Below, piece by piece: positions 35,306 through 50,973 of a DNA stretch of 64,000 bases. The DNA comes from Deinococcus aerius. Its GTDB lineage: Bacteria > Deinococcota > Deinococci > Deinococcales > Deinococcaceae. The number at the start of each line of letters is the position of its first letter. The first letter of the stretch is position 1. The notes under the pieces are model-generated. The model made no database searches. It saw nothing but the letters and a program-made list of their open reading frames with translations, and was not told where the DNA came from. Location of the stretch: positions 127,592-191,591 of the forward strand of contig NZ_BFAG01000011.1 of the NCBI RefSeq assembly GCF_002897375.1, in the 5' to 3' direction. The position numbers and the translations under genes were made by a program.

Positions 35306-37970
35306 GGGTCTCTCCTGGGGACGCGCCCGGCCCGCCCAGGGCGTAGGCCACGGCGTCCGCGACGCTCAGCTCGTGCCCGGCGGCCTCCTCGGCGGCGAAG
35401 GTCGCGGCCCCCGCGCCCGACCGCAGGGCGTCCACGGCGTCCTGGTAGAAGGCGGCGTTGAGGTTGTGGATCAGGCCGGTCTGTTCACGCAGCGCCCGCG
35501 ACGCGCCCAGGAGCCGGGCGGCCCGCGGGGTGTCGCCGCGCCGGGCCGCCACCGCGAGCAGGCCTTCCAGCCCGTACGCCACGCCCTCGTCGTGGCGCAG
35601 CCGGGCGGAGAGGGAAAGCCCCGCGGCGAAGTGGGCCGCCGCCTCGTCGGGGTGGCCGAGCAGCAGGGCGGTCCAGCCCACGTGGTTCTCGGCGATGGCG
35701 AGGCCGAGCTGGTCCCCCTCGCGGCGGGTCAGCGCCAGGCTCTCCTCGAAGCGGGCGCGCGCCCCCGCCACCTGCCCGGCGGAGAGCGCGGCGCGGCCCA
35801 GCGTCAGGAGGGCCATCGCCTCGCCCCAGGCGTCGCCCGCCTGGCGAAACAGGGCGAGGCTGCGGGCAAAGGCGGCGCCCACCCGGGCCGGGTCGGGGGG
35901 GACCGCGGCGGCCAGCGCCAGCCCCAGGGCCAGGGACGCCACCCCCGCGCCCGAGAGGTCGCCCCCGGCCTCGAACAGCGCCGCGCTCTCCTCCAGGTCG
36001 GGGGCGAGCGGCCCCGGCTCCGCCTGCCAGAAGGTGATCGCCCGCGCGTAGTACAGCGCCTGGGCCCGGGCGAGGTCAGGCAGGGGGACGCCGGACGCGA
36101 GCACCTCCTCCATCCACGCCCGGACCTCGGCGAGGTGCCCGGCGACCCACCAGTACAGGTACAGGTCCCAGGCGAGCCCGGCGGCCCCCGCGGCGTTCCC
36201 GGTGTCGAGGTCGTGCCGCACCGCCGCGCGCAGGTTGTCGTGGGCGAACTCCAGCCGCGAGACCCACCCGGCCTGGGTGGGGCCGCGCAGCTCCGGGCGC
36301 GCCCGGGCGGCGAGGGCGTGGTAGTAGGCGGCATGCCGGGTCCGCAGCGCCTCCAGGTCGCCGCTGGCGGCCAGCAGCTCCCGCGCGTACTCGCGCACGG
36401 TGGCGAGCATGGAGAAGCACGGCTCCTCCTCGCGCGGCTCCTGCCCCACCAGGCTGCCGTCCACCAGGGCCTCCAGCCCGCCCAGCACGTCGGGCACGTC
36501 CGGGCCGCACACCGCCTCCGCCGCCTCCAGGGTGAACCCCCGCGCGAAGACCCCCAGCCGGGCGAAGAGGTCACGCTGCTCGCCCGTGAGCAGGCGCACG
36601 CTCCAGTCGATGGCCCCCCGCAGCGTCTGCTGCCGCTCGGGCAGGTCGCGGGCGCCACCCGTCAGCAGCGGCAGGCGCTGGTCGAGCCGCGCGAGGATCG
36701 CCGCCGGGGGCAGCAGCCTGATGCGCGCCGCCGCGAGTTCGAGCGCGAGGGGCACCCCGTCGAGCGCGGCGCAGATGCCCGCGACCGCCGCCGCGTTGGC
36801 CCCCGTCAGCTCGAAGTCGGGCTTGACGGCGTGGGCACGCTCCACGAAGAGCCGCACGGCGGGGGAGGTCAGGAACTGCGCGGGGGAGGCGCGGCGCCGG
36901 GGCTCCGGGAGCGGCAGCGGCCCCACCTCGACCTGGCGCTCCCCGCTCAGGCGCAGCGGCGAGCGGCTCGTGACCAGGAGGCGCAGGCCGGGCGCGTCCG
37001 AAAGCAGGTCCGTCAGCAGCGGCGCCGCCGGGAGGACCTGCTCGAAGTTGTCGAGGACGAGCAGCAGCTCGCGGCCCGCCAGCGCCCGGCACACATCCTG
37101 CGCCAGCGTCGGCCCGCCGGGGTCGCGCAGCCCGATGCCCCGCGCGATGGCGGGCAGGACCGCCCCCGGCTCGTGCAGCGCCGCCAGGGGCACGAAGCGG
37201 ACCCCGTGCCGGAACTGGCCCCCCAGCGCGGCGGCGGCGGCGAGGGCGAGGCGGGTCTTGCCGATCCCGCCCGGTCCCCACAGGGTCACCAGCCGCACGT
37301 CCGGCTGCCCGAACAAGCCCGTCACCTCCCGGGTCTCCCGCTCGCGGCCCACCAGGCTGGTGAGGGGAACAGGAAGCGCCCCGGCCCCCAGTTCCGGCTC
37401 GGGCGGCGGGACCGCCGGGGCACCAGCGGCCAGGCCCTGCTCGTACCGCTCGGTGAGCAGCACCGCGAGGTCGTCCGCCAGCAGCTCGCGCAGCTCCCTC
37501 GCGGAGGTGAAGGGCTTGTAGGAGGCGGCGTCCTCCGCCCGGATCCGGCCCAGCAGCTCCTCCAGCCGGGCCTCGCGCCCCGGGGCGGGCGTTTTGACGT
37601 AGATCAGCTTGGGCCGGTCCCCGGCGAGCAGGTACTCGTCCTCCAGGCCGGACACCTGCTCGCCGGGCGCCACCCAGCCGTAGCGTTCCCAGTACAGGCC
37701 GACGAACACCTGGCTCTGGGCGAGGTACGCCCGGTACAGGTCGCGGGGCGGGTGGGGCCGCGCGCCCAGCTCGAACATCACGGGCGTCAGCCGCAGCCGC
37801 TCAATGGCGGCTCTCGCCGCCCGGCGTTCCTCCGCGAGTTCCTGGAGGGTCGAGGAGACGAACACGCGCAGCTTCTGGTCGGGGGTGCGGATGGCGGCGC
37901 TGGGGGCGGGGGGCGGGGCAGGAGACGGCTGGAGGGCCGCCGTCTCGTCCGGCCCGGGCTGGTCCGGCAT
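35268..37970 (-). CDS. STAND ATPase: DUF4062 - NB-ARC - TPR-like repeats
   Basis: The protein has 900 residues. The N-terminal DUF4062 domain (about 33-105) shows KLRVFVSSTLQELAEERRAA and QSQVFVGLYWERYGWVAPGE. The NB-ARC part has Walker A GPGGIGKT (232-239), Walker B-like ELLLVLDNFEQ, sensor RLLVTSRSPLRLSG and GVPLALELAAARI. The C-terminal half is made of helical repeats (TPR-like: WGEAMALLTLGRAALSAGQ, ARARFEESLALTRREGDQLG, HPDEAAAHFAAGLSLSARL). No LuxR-type HTH is at the C-terminus, so it is not an ordinary LAL regulator. STAND ATPases oligomerise on sensing a trigger. GGGAGG lies 6 nt before the ATG. Confidence 0.88.
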   Translation of the reverse strand: MPDQPGPDETAALQPSPAPPPAPSAAIRTPDQKLRVFVSSTLQELAEERRAARAAIERLRLTPVMFELGARPHPPRDLYRAYLAQSQVFVGLYWERYGWVAPGEQVSGLEDEYLLAGDRPKLIYVKTPAPGREARLEELLGRIRAEDAASYKPFTSARELRELLADDLAVLLTERYEQGLAAGAPAVPPPEPELGAGALPVPLTSLVGRERETREVTGLFGQPDVRLVTLWGPGGIGKTRLALAAAAALGGQFRHGVRFVPLAALHEPGAVLPAIARGIGLRDPGGPTLAQDVCRALAGRELLLVLDNFEQVLPAAPLLTDLLSDAPGLRLLVTSRSPLRLSGERQVEVGPLPLPEPRRRASPAQFLTSPAVRLFVERAHAVKPDFELTGANAAAVAGICAALDGVPLALELAAARIRLLPPAAILARLDQRLPLLTGGARDLPERQQTLRGAIDWSVRLLTGEQRDLFARLGVFARGFTLEAAEAVCGPDVPDVLGGLEALVDGSLVGQEPREEEPCFSMLATVREYARELLAASGDLEALRTRHAAYYHALAARARPELRGPTQAGWVSRLEFAHDNLRAAVRHDLDTGNAAGAAGLAWDLYLYWWVAGHLAEVRAWMEEVLASGVPLPDLARAQALYYARAITFWQAEPGPLAPDLEESAALFEAGGDLSGAGVASLALGLALAAAVPPDPARVGAAFARSLALFRQAGDAWGEAMALLTLGRAALSAGQVAGARARFEESLALTRREGDQLGLAIAENHVGWTALLLGHPDEAAAHFAAGLSLSARLRHDEGVAYGLEGLLAVAARRGDTPRAARLLGASRALREQTGLIHNLNAAFYQDAVDALRSGAGAATFAAEEAAGHELSVADAVAYALGGPGASPGETHDPSAALPSPAG

Positions 37971-38063
37971 GGGGAGCCTCCCTGGGGCGGACGTGCTGGC
38001 GCCCGGCCCACTTTGTAAGGTTCATCATACTCCCGCGCGCCCGGACCTCTTCCGGCTCCCGGC

Positions 38064-38957
38064 CTAAGTCTGATTGCCTAACGCCTCCCCCGCCACCCCC
38101 AGGAAGGCACGCACGATGGGTCCCCCGCCCACCTCCTCCCGGCGCCACACGGCGACGATCTCGACCAGGGGCGCGTCCTCGACCGGGCGGTACACCACAC
38201 CGGGCAGCGCGAGGCGCTCGAAGAACCGGATGGGGAGGAAGACGCCCAGCCCGGCGGCCACCAGCGAGAGCAGGGTGGGAATCTCGATGGCCTCCTGCAC
38301 CACGTTGGGGGTGAAGCCCGCCGAAGCGCACCAGCGCATGACCTGATCGAAGTAGGTCGCGCGCAGGTGGCGCGGAAAGAAGACGAACCGCTCGCCCCGG
38401 AGGTCACCGATGCGGAGCCTGCGCTTGCGGGCCAGCGGGTGCCCGGCGGGGAGAGCTGCGACGAGCGGCTGGCGCCACAACGCCCGCGAGTCCAGCCCGG
38501 GGTCGCGCACGGGCAGCAGCATCAGGCCCACGTCAATCTGCCCGCCCCGCAGCGCCGCCTCCTGCTCCTGGGCGGTGAGTTCGCGCAGGTCCACCGAGAC
38601 GTTGGGGAAAGCCTCGCGGAAGGAGCGCACGATCTCCGGCAGCCCCCCGAAGGCGAGCCCGCCGACGAAACCCACCGTCAACCGCCCGACCTCGCCCCGC
38701 GCGGCCCGCCGGGCCCGCTCGACCGTCTGCGCCGCCTGGGCCAGCGTGGCACGGGCACCCACGAGAAACTCCTGCCCCGCTGGCGTCAGTTGCACCCGCC
38801 GGGTGGTCCGCAGCACGAGGGGCACGCCCACCTCGTCCTCCAGGTTGCGAATGGAGTTGGACAGCGCCTGCTGCACCACGAACACGCGCTCGGCGGCCCG
38901 CCCGAAGTGTTCCTCCTCGGCGAGGGCGACGAAATGACGGAGGTGGCGAAGTTCCAT
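38064..38957 (-). CDS. LysR-family transcriptional regulator
   Basis: The 297-residue regulator has an N-terminal winged helix ([60 protein letters not shown]) and a two-lobed effector-binding domain ([60 protein letters not shown]). The ligand is unknown. It is divergent from aceE with a 136-bp gap, so it may control pyruvate dehydrogenase, as neighbours of LysR genes often are its targets. This is not shown by the sequence. Confidence 0.93.
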   Translation of the reverse strand: MELRHLRHFVALAEEEHFGRAAERVFVVQQALSNSIRNLEDEVGVPLVLRTTRRVQLTPAGQEFLVGARATLAQAAQTVERARRAARGEVGRLTVGFVGGLAFGGLPEIVRSFREAFPNVSVDLRELTAQEQEAALRGGQIDVGLMLLPVRDPGLDSRALWRQPLVAALPAGHPLARKRRLRIGDLRGERFVFFPRHLRATYFDQVMRWCASAGFTPNVVQEAIEIPTLLSLVAAGLGVFLPIRFFERLALPGVVYRPVEDAPLVEIVAVWRREEVGGGPIVRAFLGVAGEALGNQT

Positions 38958-39056
38958 GCTGGGCCTTTCGGGGAGGGAGCCCGGCAGCTAGGCTCCCCCA
39001 ACCCGCCACAAGCTTAACCTACCATTCGGCGTGGTGAATGCGCTCATTTTGCCCTG

Positions 39057-39093
39057 TTGGAAGCGGTGAATGGCACGGCATAGACTACTAACC
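39057..39093 (+). promoter_or_regulatory. aceE promoter, leaderless start
   Basis: TTGGAA (39057-39062), an 18-bp spacer, and TAGACT (39081-39086) end 7 nt before the aceE ATG at 39094. Transcription would begin at or next to the start codon. There is no ribosome-binding site. Confidence 0.7.
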
Positions 39094-41802
<2,709 letters not shown>

Positions 41803-41812
41803 GCGTTGAGCC

Positions 41813-41834
41813 GTCAGCTTTCAGCGGTCAGCGG
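41813..41834. repeat. Short dispersed repeat copy (GTCAGC family) between aceE and aceF
   Basis: GTCAGCTTTC is followed by AGCGGTCAGCGG. The AGCGGTCAGC core is the same as in the gcvH-gcvP hairpin (10067-10105) and the aceF 3' end (43712-43727). It is probably part of a degenerate intergenic repeat family. No gene lies in 41803-41892. Confidence 0.45.
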
Positions 41835-41892
41835 CCTATGCTGGGAACTGAGAGCTGGCGGCCCCTCATTCACAATCCAAGGAGCGTCCAAC

Positions 41893-43711
<1,819 letters not shown>

Positions 43712-43713
<2 letters not shown>

Positions 43714-43727
43714 CGGTCAGCATTCGG
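43712..43727. repeat. 16-bp motif shared with the gcvH-gcvP hairpin
   Basis: AGCGGTCAGCATTCGG at the aceF stop codon is identical, on the other strand, to 10090-10105. The first two bases are part of the TAG stop. Confidence 0.55.
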
Positions 43728-43744
43728 GCGTCAGAAGGAACAAG

Positions 43745-43780
43745 CAAAAGCCCCCACTTTCGCGGTGGGGGCTCTCGTGC
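43745..43780. terminator. Intrinsic terminator between aceF and the convergent gene
   Basis: AGCCCCCAC (43749-43757) pairs with GTGGGGGCT (43765-43773). On the minus strand TTTTGCTTG follows, so it ends the 45-kb operon well. On the plus strand only CTCTCG follows, so for aceF it is weaker. Confidence 0.75.
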
Positions 43781-43791
43781 GTCTGGATTGT

Positions 43792-44366
43792 CTACAGCCG
43801 GTCGTGGTTGTCGGCCTCGCCCGAGACCTCGTTTTTAAGTTCGGGGCGAGTGCCGGGGGGCAGGTCGCCGGGTTGCTCGCTGACGTGGGGGGTGACCTTC
43901 TCGCTGGGGGGGACGTAGCCGGGGTTCTGGTCCACTCCGGGGCGCAGGCCCACCCCTGCCTCGCCCGCCGCCAGGCTGGTGCTCTCGGTCCCCAGCCCGC
44001 CCGCCACGGTGATGCCGCTGCCGAGCGTGGTGTCCTGCACGCCGATGCCCGCCACCGTCTCGGCGCCCGCGAACTCGGGGGTCTGGGCGGCGTGCTCCAT
44101 CGCCGCCGGGTCGCGGGTGGCGAGACGGTCGAACTGGCCGGTGACCTCCCGGGGGTCCTGCGCCTGGACCGACTCATACTTGCCCTGGTCGGCGCTCCCC
44201 GTGCGGTCTTCCGCGTGCGTGGTCGTGTAGTGTTCCTCGTGAACGTCCTTGGGGTCGGGCATCTGGTAGCCCGTCTTGTAGTCGGGCGTGCGTGTCAGCT
44301 CGTTGATCTGTGTCCCGTCCGCAGGCGCGTTGTCGGGGCGGCCGTCTCGATCATTGCGAGAGTCGT

Positions 44367-44370
<4 letters not shown>
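43792..44370 (-). CDS. Hydrophilic low-complexity protein
   Basis: The 192-residue protein is rich in Asp, Glu, Thr, Gly and Pro and has no signal or membrane segment. Recognisable stretches are [40 protein letters not shown] and [20 protein letters not shown]. It is likely disordered. The start overlaps the ankyrin gene stop by ATGA. Similar short, polar proteins are common in Deinococcus and are sometimes linked to desiccation tolerance; there is no direct evidence for that here. Confidence 0.7.
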
Positions 44371-45089
<719 letters not shown>

Positions 45090-45097
45090 GCCCCATC

Positions 45098-45928
45098 CTA
45101 GTGGCGCCGTCCGTCCCCGACTTCTCCGATCCTGCGCGCCCAGCCCGGGGTTTGGCCGTGCCAGCGGGCGTAGGCCGCCGTGAAGGTCGTCACGCTCGCG
45201 TAGCCGACCCGCCAGGTGACTTCCGCCACGGGTAGGCCCAGGCCCTCCTCTTCCAGCAACCGGCGCGCCTCGGCCATGCGGCGGCGGGTGACGGTGGTGA
45301 GGGGCGTCTCCCCGAAGAGCCGGGCGTAGCCGCGGGCCAGGTGGGCCGGGCTCAGGCCGCTCGCCCGCGCCGCGTCCCCCAGCCCCACCGGGCCGAGGGC
45401 GAGGGCGTCGAGCGTATCCCGCGCCCGGAAGAGCCGCCGCGCGAGTTCGGCCCGCCTCGCGGGGGAAAGGGCTGGAAGCCCGTCCGCCGCCCGCCACGCC
45501 TCCCGGTCCTCGCCCACCAGCAGGTCGAGCAGCCGCAGGGCCAGGGTGTCGAGCGCGAGGGGGTCCAGCGTGCGGGCCTCGTGCCGGGTCCGCAGCGTCC
45601 CCAGCAGCGCCCAAATGGGAGGCGGCGGGGTCAGCGTCCGTTCCAGAAAGCGCAGGTGAGCCCCCGCGTCCTCGGCCAGCGGGGCGAGGGTCAGGACGCC
45701 CGGGTTCAGGAAAATGCAGAAGGACCGCGTGCCGGGCTCGACTTCCACCCGGTAGGAGGTGCCTTCATTCAGGAGCAGCGCTCGCTCGCCGCCGACGCGG
45801 TGCCGGGCCTGGCCCGTCCAGTAATGGGCCGTGCCGCGCATCGTCTTCAGCGACAGTGCCCCGAACGCCGACTCGCCCGCGTACCCGAACGATTCCTCGT
45901 TCAGCAGGCGGGCGAGCGGCGCCGTCAT
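45098..45928 (-). CDS. AraC-family transcriptional regulator
   Basis: The 276-residue protein has an N-terminal cupin-like sensor ([20 protein letters not shown]) and a C-terminal AraC DNA-binding domain with two HTH motifs: [20 protein letters not shown], and [20 protein letters not shown] with the family signature [20 protein letters not shown]. It starts 3 nt after the thiolase stop and is followed 8 nt later by the ankyrin gene. It may regulate this four-gene operon. The inducer is unknown. Confidence 0.9.
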   Translation of the reverse strand: MTAPLARLLNEESFGYAGESAFGALSLKTMRGTAHYWTGQARHRVGGERALLLNEGTSYRVEVEPGTRSFCIFLNPGVLTLAPLAEDAGAHLRFLERTLTPPPPIWALLGTLRTRHEARTLDPLALDTLALRLLDLLVGEDREAWRAADGLPALSPARRAELARRLFRARDTLDALALGPVGLGDAARASGLSPAHLARGYARLFGETPLTTVTRRRMAEARRLLEEEGLGLPVAEVTWRVGYASVTTFTAAYARWHGQTPGWARRIGEVGDGRRH

Positions 45929-45931
45929 GAC

Positions 45932-47104
45932 CTACCGGGCGCGAATGACCATGGCGATGCCCATGCCGCCCCCGATGCACAGGCTGGCAACCCCCGTCTC
46001 CTTGCCGCTTCTCCGCAGGGCGTGGACCAGCGTGACGAGGACGCGGGCGCCGCTCGCGCCGATGGGGTGACCCAGCGCAATCGCCCCGCCCGTCACGTTG
46101 ACCTGCGCGGGGTCCACCCCCAGGTCCCGCACCACGGCGAGGCTCTGGGCAGCAAAGGCCTCGTTCAGCTCGAAGAGGTCCACGTCCGCTACCTTCATCC
46201 CGGCCCGCTCCAGCGCGACCGGAACGGCCTTTGCCGGGCCGATCCCCATGATGCGCGGGTCCACCCCGATGGCCGCGTAACTCGTGATCTCGGCCAGGAT
46301 GGGGAGGCCGTTCGCCCTGGCGTATTCCTCGGTGCTGACGGCCAGCATCGCCGCGCCGTCGTTCAGGCCGCTCGCGTTCCCGGCGGTCACGGTGCCCTCC
46401 TTCTTGAAGGCGGGCTTGAGTTTCGCCAGGGCTTCCGGGGTCGTCCCGGGCCGCACGTGCTCGTCCCGCTCGAAGAGGGTCGGTCCCTTCTTGCCCGGCA
46501 CCTCCACGGGCACGACCTCGTCCACGAAGGCGCCGGAGTCGATGGCCGCCGCCGCCCGGCGCTGGCTCTCCACCGCGAAGGCGTCCTGCTCCTCCCGCGA
46601 CAGGTTCCACTGCTCGGCGATGTTCTCGGCGGTGATCCCCATGTGAACGTCGTGGAACACGTCCGTCAGGCCATCCGACAGGATGGAGTCGAGCGCCTGC
46701 GCGTGGCCCAGGCGGTAGCCCTGCCGGGCGCGGGGGAGCAGGTAGGGTGCCCGGCTCATGCTCTCGGTGCCCCCCGCCAGGTACAGCTTCCCGTCCCCCG
46801 CCCGCAGGCCCTGCACCGCGCTGACGACGGCCTGAAGGCCCGAGCCGCACACCCGGTTCACCGTCTGCCCGGGGACGTGTTGGGGCAGGCCGGATTTGAT
46901 GGCGATTTGCCGCGCCACGTTCATGCCCTGCCCCGCCTGAAGGACGTTCCCGACAATCACGTCCGCAACCTCCTCAGCATTCACCCCGTCGAGGACCGCT
47001 TTCGCCACTGTTACCCCCAGATCGGCGGAACTGACCTCGGCGAGAGAGCCCATGAAGGTTCCAATCGGCGTGCGCCGCGCCGCCGTGATGACCAGAGTTT
47101 CCAT
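45932..47104 (-). CDS. Acetyl-CoA acetyltransferase (thiolase)
   Basis: The 390-residue thiolase condenses two acetyl-CoA or cleaves acetoacetyl-CoA. The acyl-accepting cysteine is C86 in [12 protein letters not shown]. The other catalytic elements are [11 protein letters not shown], the histidine in [18 protein letters not shown], and the second cysteine in [23 protein letters not shown] and PRIMGIGP are also conserved. Length is standard. TAGATT (47111-47116) ends 6 nt before the ATG (leaderless). It may serve in butanoate or fatty-acid metabolism; no other such genes are adjacent except the divergent thioesterase. Confidence 0.95.
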   Translation of the reverse strand: METLVITAARRTPIGTFMGSLAEVSSADLGVTVAKAVLDGVNAEEVADVIVGNVLQAGQGMNVARQIAIKSGLPQHVPGQTVNRVCGSGLQAVVSAVQGLRAGDGKLYLAGGTESMSRAPYLLPRARQGYRLGHAQALDSILSDGLTDVFHDVHMGITAENIAEQWNLSREEQDAFAVESQRRAAAAIDSGAFVDEVVPVEVPGKKGPTLFERDEHVRPGTTPEALAKLKPAFKKEGTVTAGNASGLNDGAAMLAVSTEEYARANGLPILAEITSYAAIGVDPRIMGIGPAKAVPVALERAGMKVADVDLFELNEAFAAQSLAVVRDLGVDPAQVNVTGGAIALGHPIGASGARVLVTLVHALRRSGKETGVASLCIGGGMGIAMVIRAR

Positions 47105-47186
47105 GCCCGCAATCTAACGCGTGGGTGGGACGGCACCCGCTGCCTGTCCCCGTCCCCGGAACGCGGTGGCCCGGTACCCTTCCCCC

Positions 47187-47633
<447 letters not shown>

Positions 47634-47708
47634 TGGGCTGGTAACGACCCCCTGCGATGCTTGCCCTGGAGGATCACCCCACCCGCTCCCCTCCAGAGGA
47701 GACCGACC

Positions 47709-48302
47709 ATGACCGCCCAGGCCAACCCTCCCCGCGTCCTGATCGAACCCCGCGTCTCACGCTTCCTGTTTGCCGATACCCGGCTGGCCCCCCTGTGGAC
47801 CCTGCTCCGCATCTACGTGGGCTGGCAGTGGCTCGAGGCCGGGTGGCACAAGGTCACCGACCCCGCCTGGGTCGGCGGGCAGGCCGGAACCGCCGTCACT
47901 GGCTTCCTGCGCGGCGCATTGGCGAAGACGGGGGGCGAGCGACCGTCGGTGTCCGGCTGGTACGGCTGGTTCATCGAGAACGTCGCGCTGCCTAACGCCA
48001 CCCTCTTCTCCTACCTGGTGACGTTCGGTGAGCTCGCCGTCGGCACCGCCCTGATCCTGGGCCTGCTGACCGGCATCGCGGCCTTTTTCGGCGGCCTGAT
48101 GAACGCCAATTTCCTGCTGGCGGGCACCCTCTCCAGCAACCCCCTGCTGTTCATCCTGGCGACCTGGCTGGTCCTCGCGTGGCGGGTGGCGGGCTGGTGG
48201 GGCCTGGACCGCTGGGTGCTGCCGCGCCTGGGGGTGTTCAGCGCCCCCAGCCCCGAGGCCGGAACGCCGGGCGCCCGCCCAGAGTCACATTCCCTCCGCT
48301 AA
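47709..48302 (+). CDS. DoxX-family membrane protein
   Basis: The 197-residue protein has about four membrane helices: APLWTLLRIYVGWQWLEAGW, NATLFSYLVTFGELAVGTAL, LLTGIAAFFGGLMNANFLLA and PLLFILATWLVLAWRVAGWW. RIYVGWQWLEAGWHKVTDP and MNANFLLAG are typical of the thiosulfate:quinone oxidoreductase large subunit (DoxD/DoxX) family. The function here is unsure, possibly quinone-linked oxidation. AGAGGAG lies 6-7 nt before the ATG. Confidence 0.88.
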   Translation: MTAQANPPRVLIEPRVSRFLFADTRLAPLWTLLRIYVGWQWLEAGWHKVTDPAWVGGQAGTAVTGFLRGALAKTGGERPSVSGWYGWFIENVALPNATLFSYLVTFGELAVGTALILGLLTGIAAFFGGLMNANFLLAGTLSSNPLLFILATWLVLAWRVAGWWGLDRWVLPRLGVFSAPSPEAGTPGARPESHSLR

Positions 48303-48329
48303 TCTCACCGGGGAGCGCCACCCACCGAC

Positions 48330-48842
48330 TCACGGCCCGGGTGGCGCCCTCCCGTGGGTCTGGACGCGCCGCCGTCCCGCCCGCCACACCGCCCACATCA
48401 GCAGCGGCTGAAGCGGCAGCCGCGCCCACAGGCCCCACGCGGGCAGAGGCTCGAAGCGTTCGGCCTGCTGCGCCATGTAGACGTTGGCCGGAAAGACGGC
48501 GACCAGCAACGCGAGCAGGCCCAGCCGGGCAGCGGGTCGGGTGGCGGGATGGAGCAGACCCAGCCCCCCCGCAAGTTCCGCCGCGCCGCTGAGCAGCGTC
48601 GCCGTTCGCGCCGCCAGGGGCAGACCCGGCGGCACAATTCGGTCGAACGGCTCTGGGCTCACGAAATGCAGGACGCCAGCCCCGATGAACAGGGCGGCCA
48701 GCAGCAGCACGCCGGGGGTGGGCCGGTGAAGCTCCTCGTTCGCCAGGGGTTCGGCTGGCAGGTGGCGCGACGAGAGGGCCGGACCTGATGCCCGCCCCTC
48801 CTCGCGGGTGGCCTGCTCAGCCCTGGTTGGAGGCGGGGACAC
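48330..48842 (-). CDS. DoxX-like membrane protein
   Basis: The 170-residue protein has a polar N-terminal 40 residues and then four hydrophobic helices with LLAALFIGAGVLHFVSPEPF, ATLLSGAAELAGGLGLLHPA and LGLLALLVAVFPANVYMAQQ. GVLHFVSPEPF...IVPPGLP and FPANVYMA match the DoxX-like 'membrane protein' subgroup. The GTG start at 48842 overlaps the upstream small gene by 26 bp. A shorter start is possible, as the first 35 residues look poorly conserved in character. Confidence 0.8.
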   Translation of the reverse strand: MSPPPTRAEQATREEGRASGPALSSRHLPAEPLANEELHRPTPGVLLLAALFIGAGVLHFVSPEPFDRIVPPGLPLAARTATLLSGAAELAGGLGLLHPATRPAARLGLLALLVAVFPANVYMAQQAERFEPLPAWGLWARLPLQPLLMWAVWRAGRRRVQTHGRAPPGP

Positions 48843-49038
48843 TGCGGGCCTCCTCCACGTCCCCGGACTCCTTGAGCCCGTCGTGCTCGGTGTTGCGGGC
48901 GGCGTTCGCCTCGCGGTCGTTCACCCCCCCCAAGGAGGGCTTGCCGCCCTTCTCGCGCTCGTGGACCTCCTGCCCGCTACGTTCGTACTCGCCGGGCTGG
49001 CTGGTGTGGCCGCTGTTCTTGTCGTCTTTGTCTGGCAT
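48817..49038 (-). CDS. Small hydrophilic protein
   Basis: The 73-residue protein is highly charged (MPDKDDKNSGHTSQPGEYER, EVHEREKGGKPSLGGVNDRE) and probably disordered. It resembles in style the other small polar proteins at 3218-3451 and 43792-44370. It overlaps the DoxX-like gene by 26 bp. No family is recognised. Confidence 0.6.
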   Translation of the reverse strand: MPDKDDKNSGHTSQPGEYERSGQEVHEREKGGKPSLGGVNDREANAARNTEHDGLKESGDVEEARSVPASNQG

Positions 49039-49109
49039 ATCGGCAGCTTCCCACGAGGTGGCCCCGGCAGGGCGAGAGGAAGCCCAGCGGGCGTTAAGGG
49101 ACTGCCCTG

Positions 49110-49600
49110 TCAGGGGGAAACGTAGACGTGGACGCGGGGAACGCTCCCGTCCGGTTCGAGCCAATCGCCGTCCACCGTGGCGACGCGCCGCCAGCCCTCA
49201 CCCTCATACAGGCGGACGGCGGACAGGTTCCGGTGGTGAACGTCGAGGATGGCGCGTTTGCCCAGGGCCTCTGCGCCCGCCCAGGCGGTGCGGAACAGCT
49301 CACGTCCTAAACCCTGGCCGCGTCCTGCCGGGGCGACAAACAGCCGCGAGAGGATCAGGACCTCCGGGGCCGGAAGACCCGTGGCCCTCACCCAGCCGGG
49401 CACGGGGTCGAAGACCGGGCGCAGGACGACCTGCCCCATGGCCTCATTCTGAAGCTCGGCCACCCACTCGCCCACGGTCCCGGGCGGGGCCAGGAACGCC
49501 CGGGGGTCGTCAGGCCAGGTCGTGGGGTAGCCGTCCGTCTCGTGAACCTGCCGCATCGCCCGTTCCAGCGCGGGGAGGTCCGCCCCGGTGCGCGGGCGGA

Positions 49601-49604
<4 letters not shown>
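49110..49604 (-). CDS. GNAT-family N-acetyltransferase
   Basis: The 164-residue protein has the GNAT fold with the acetyl-CoA loop [20 protein letters not shown] (R/Q-x-x-G-x-G in GRGQGLG), followed by [20 protein letters not shown] and [20 protein letters not shown]. The acceptor substrate is unknown. The GTG start overlaps the dcd stop by 4 nt, so it is translated with dcd. Confidence 0.88.
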
Positions 49605-50164
<560 letters not shown>

Positions 50165-50201
50165 GGGCCGCATGCTAGCGGGCGTGGGGTAGCCTGTGCC
50201 C

Positions 50202-50951
50202 GTGAGGGTGGCGGTGATCAGCGACGTGCACGGCAATGCCTTCGCGCTGGAGGCGGTGCTGCGCGAGATGCGTGAGGCCGCCCCCGACCTGACGGTGAAT
50301 CTGGGCGATCAGGTCGAGGGTTCAGCCGACCCCGCGCGGGCGGCGGCGCTGCAACTCGATCTGGCGCGTGCGGGGGCACTGGAGGTGCGCGGCAACAACG
50401 AGGAGAAGCTGTGGCCAGGCGGTCGGCGCTCCCCCCTCAGCCGCGAGTACGGCGCGTGGCTGGAGGCGCACGTGGACGCGGCGCTGCTGGCGCGTCTCGC
50501 CGCCCTGCCCCTGACCACCCGCGCGCTGGACGGGAACCTCTTCGCCTGCCACGGCACCCCGGAGAGCGCCTGGGACAGCCTGCTGTGGGTCTGGCAGCCG
50601 GAAGGAGAGGGGAGGGGGTTTTACCGTGCCCGCGATCCCCGGGAACTCTGCGCGCTGGTCGAGCCGCTGGGAGCAGAGGTCGTGCTGTGCGGGCATACCC
50701 ACCGTCCCGGCGCGACCCGGGTGGGCGACACGTTCGTCGTGAACGCGGGCGCCGTGAGCGATCAGGTGGACGGTGATCCCCGCGCCCGCTGGACCCTGCT
50801 GACTCGGGAACGGGGCGGCTGGTCGGTCGAGTTTCGCGCCGTGCCGTACGACATCGAGGCGGCGGTGCAGTGGTCGGAGGCCCACACCCCCTTCGGCCTC
50901 GGTGAGGGGGAGTTGTTGCGCTCCGGCACCTTCGAGCGCCGGGGGAGTTAG
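50202..50951 (+). CDS. Metallophosphoesterase (YfcE/MJ0936-like)
   Basis: The 249-residue protein shows the metal-binding motifs of calcineurin-like phosphoesterases: [17 protein letters not shown] (DxH), [12 protein letters not shown] (GD), RGNNEE (GNxE), FACHGTPES (H) and [13 protein letters not shown] (GHTH). This points to a phosphodiesterase or serine/threonine-type protein phosphatase group. TAGCCT (50190-50195) ends 6 nt before the GTG at 50202, so the in-frame GTG at 50196 is not used. The promoter is divergent from that of dcd. Confidence 0.92.
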   Translation: MRVAVISDVHGNAFALEAVLREMREAAPDLTVNLGDQVEGSADPARAAALQLDLARAGALEVRGNNEEKLWPGGRRSPLSREYGAWLEAHVDAALLARLAALPLTTRALDGNLFACHGTPESAWDSLLWVWQPEGEGRGFYRARDPRELCALVEPLGAEVVLCGHTHRPGATRVGDTFVVNAGAVSDQVDGDPRARWTLLTRERGGWSVEFRAVPYDIEAAVQWSEAHTPFGLGEGELLRSGTFERRGS

Positions 50952-50973
50952 GGCATGGGTGTACGCTGCCCCC

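Noticed and set aside
35007..38018. Open frame of 1003 codons opposite the STAND gene
   Set aside because: Low-complexity Gly/Arg/Pro composition typical of antisense frames; the STAND protein on the other strand has clear motifs.
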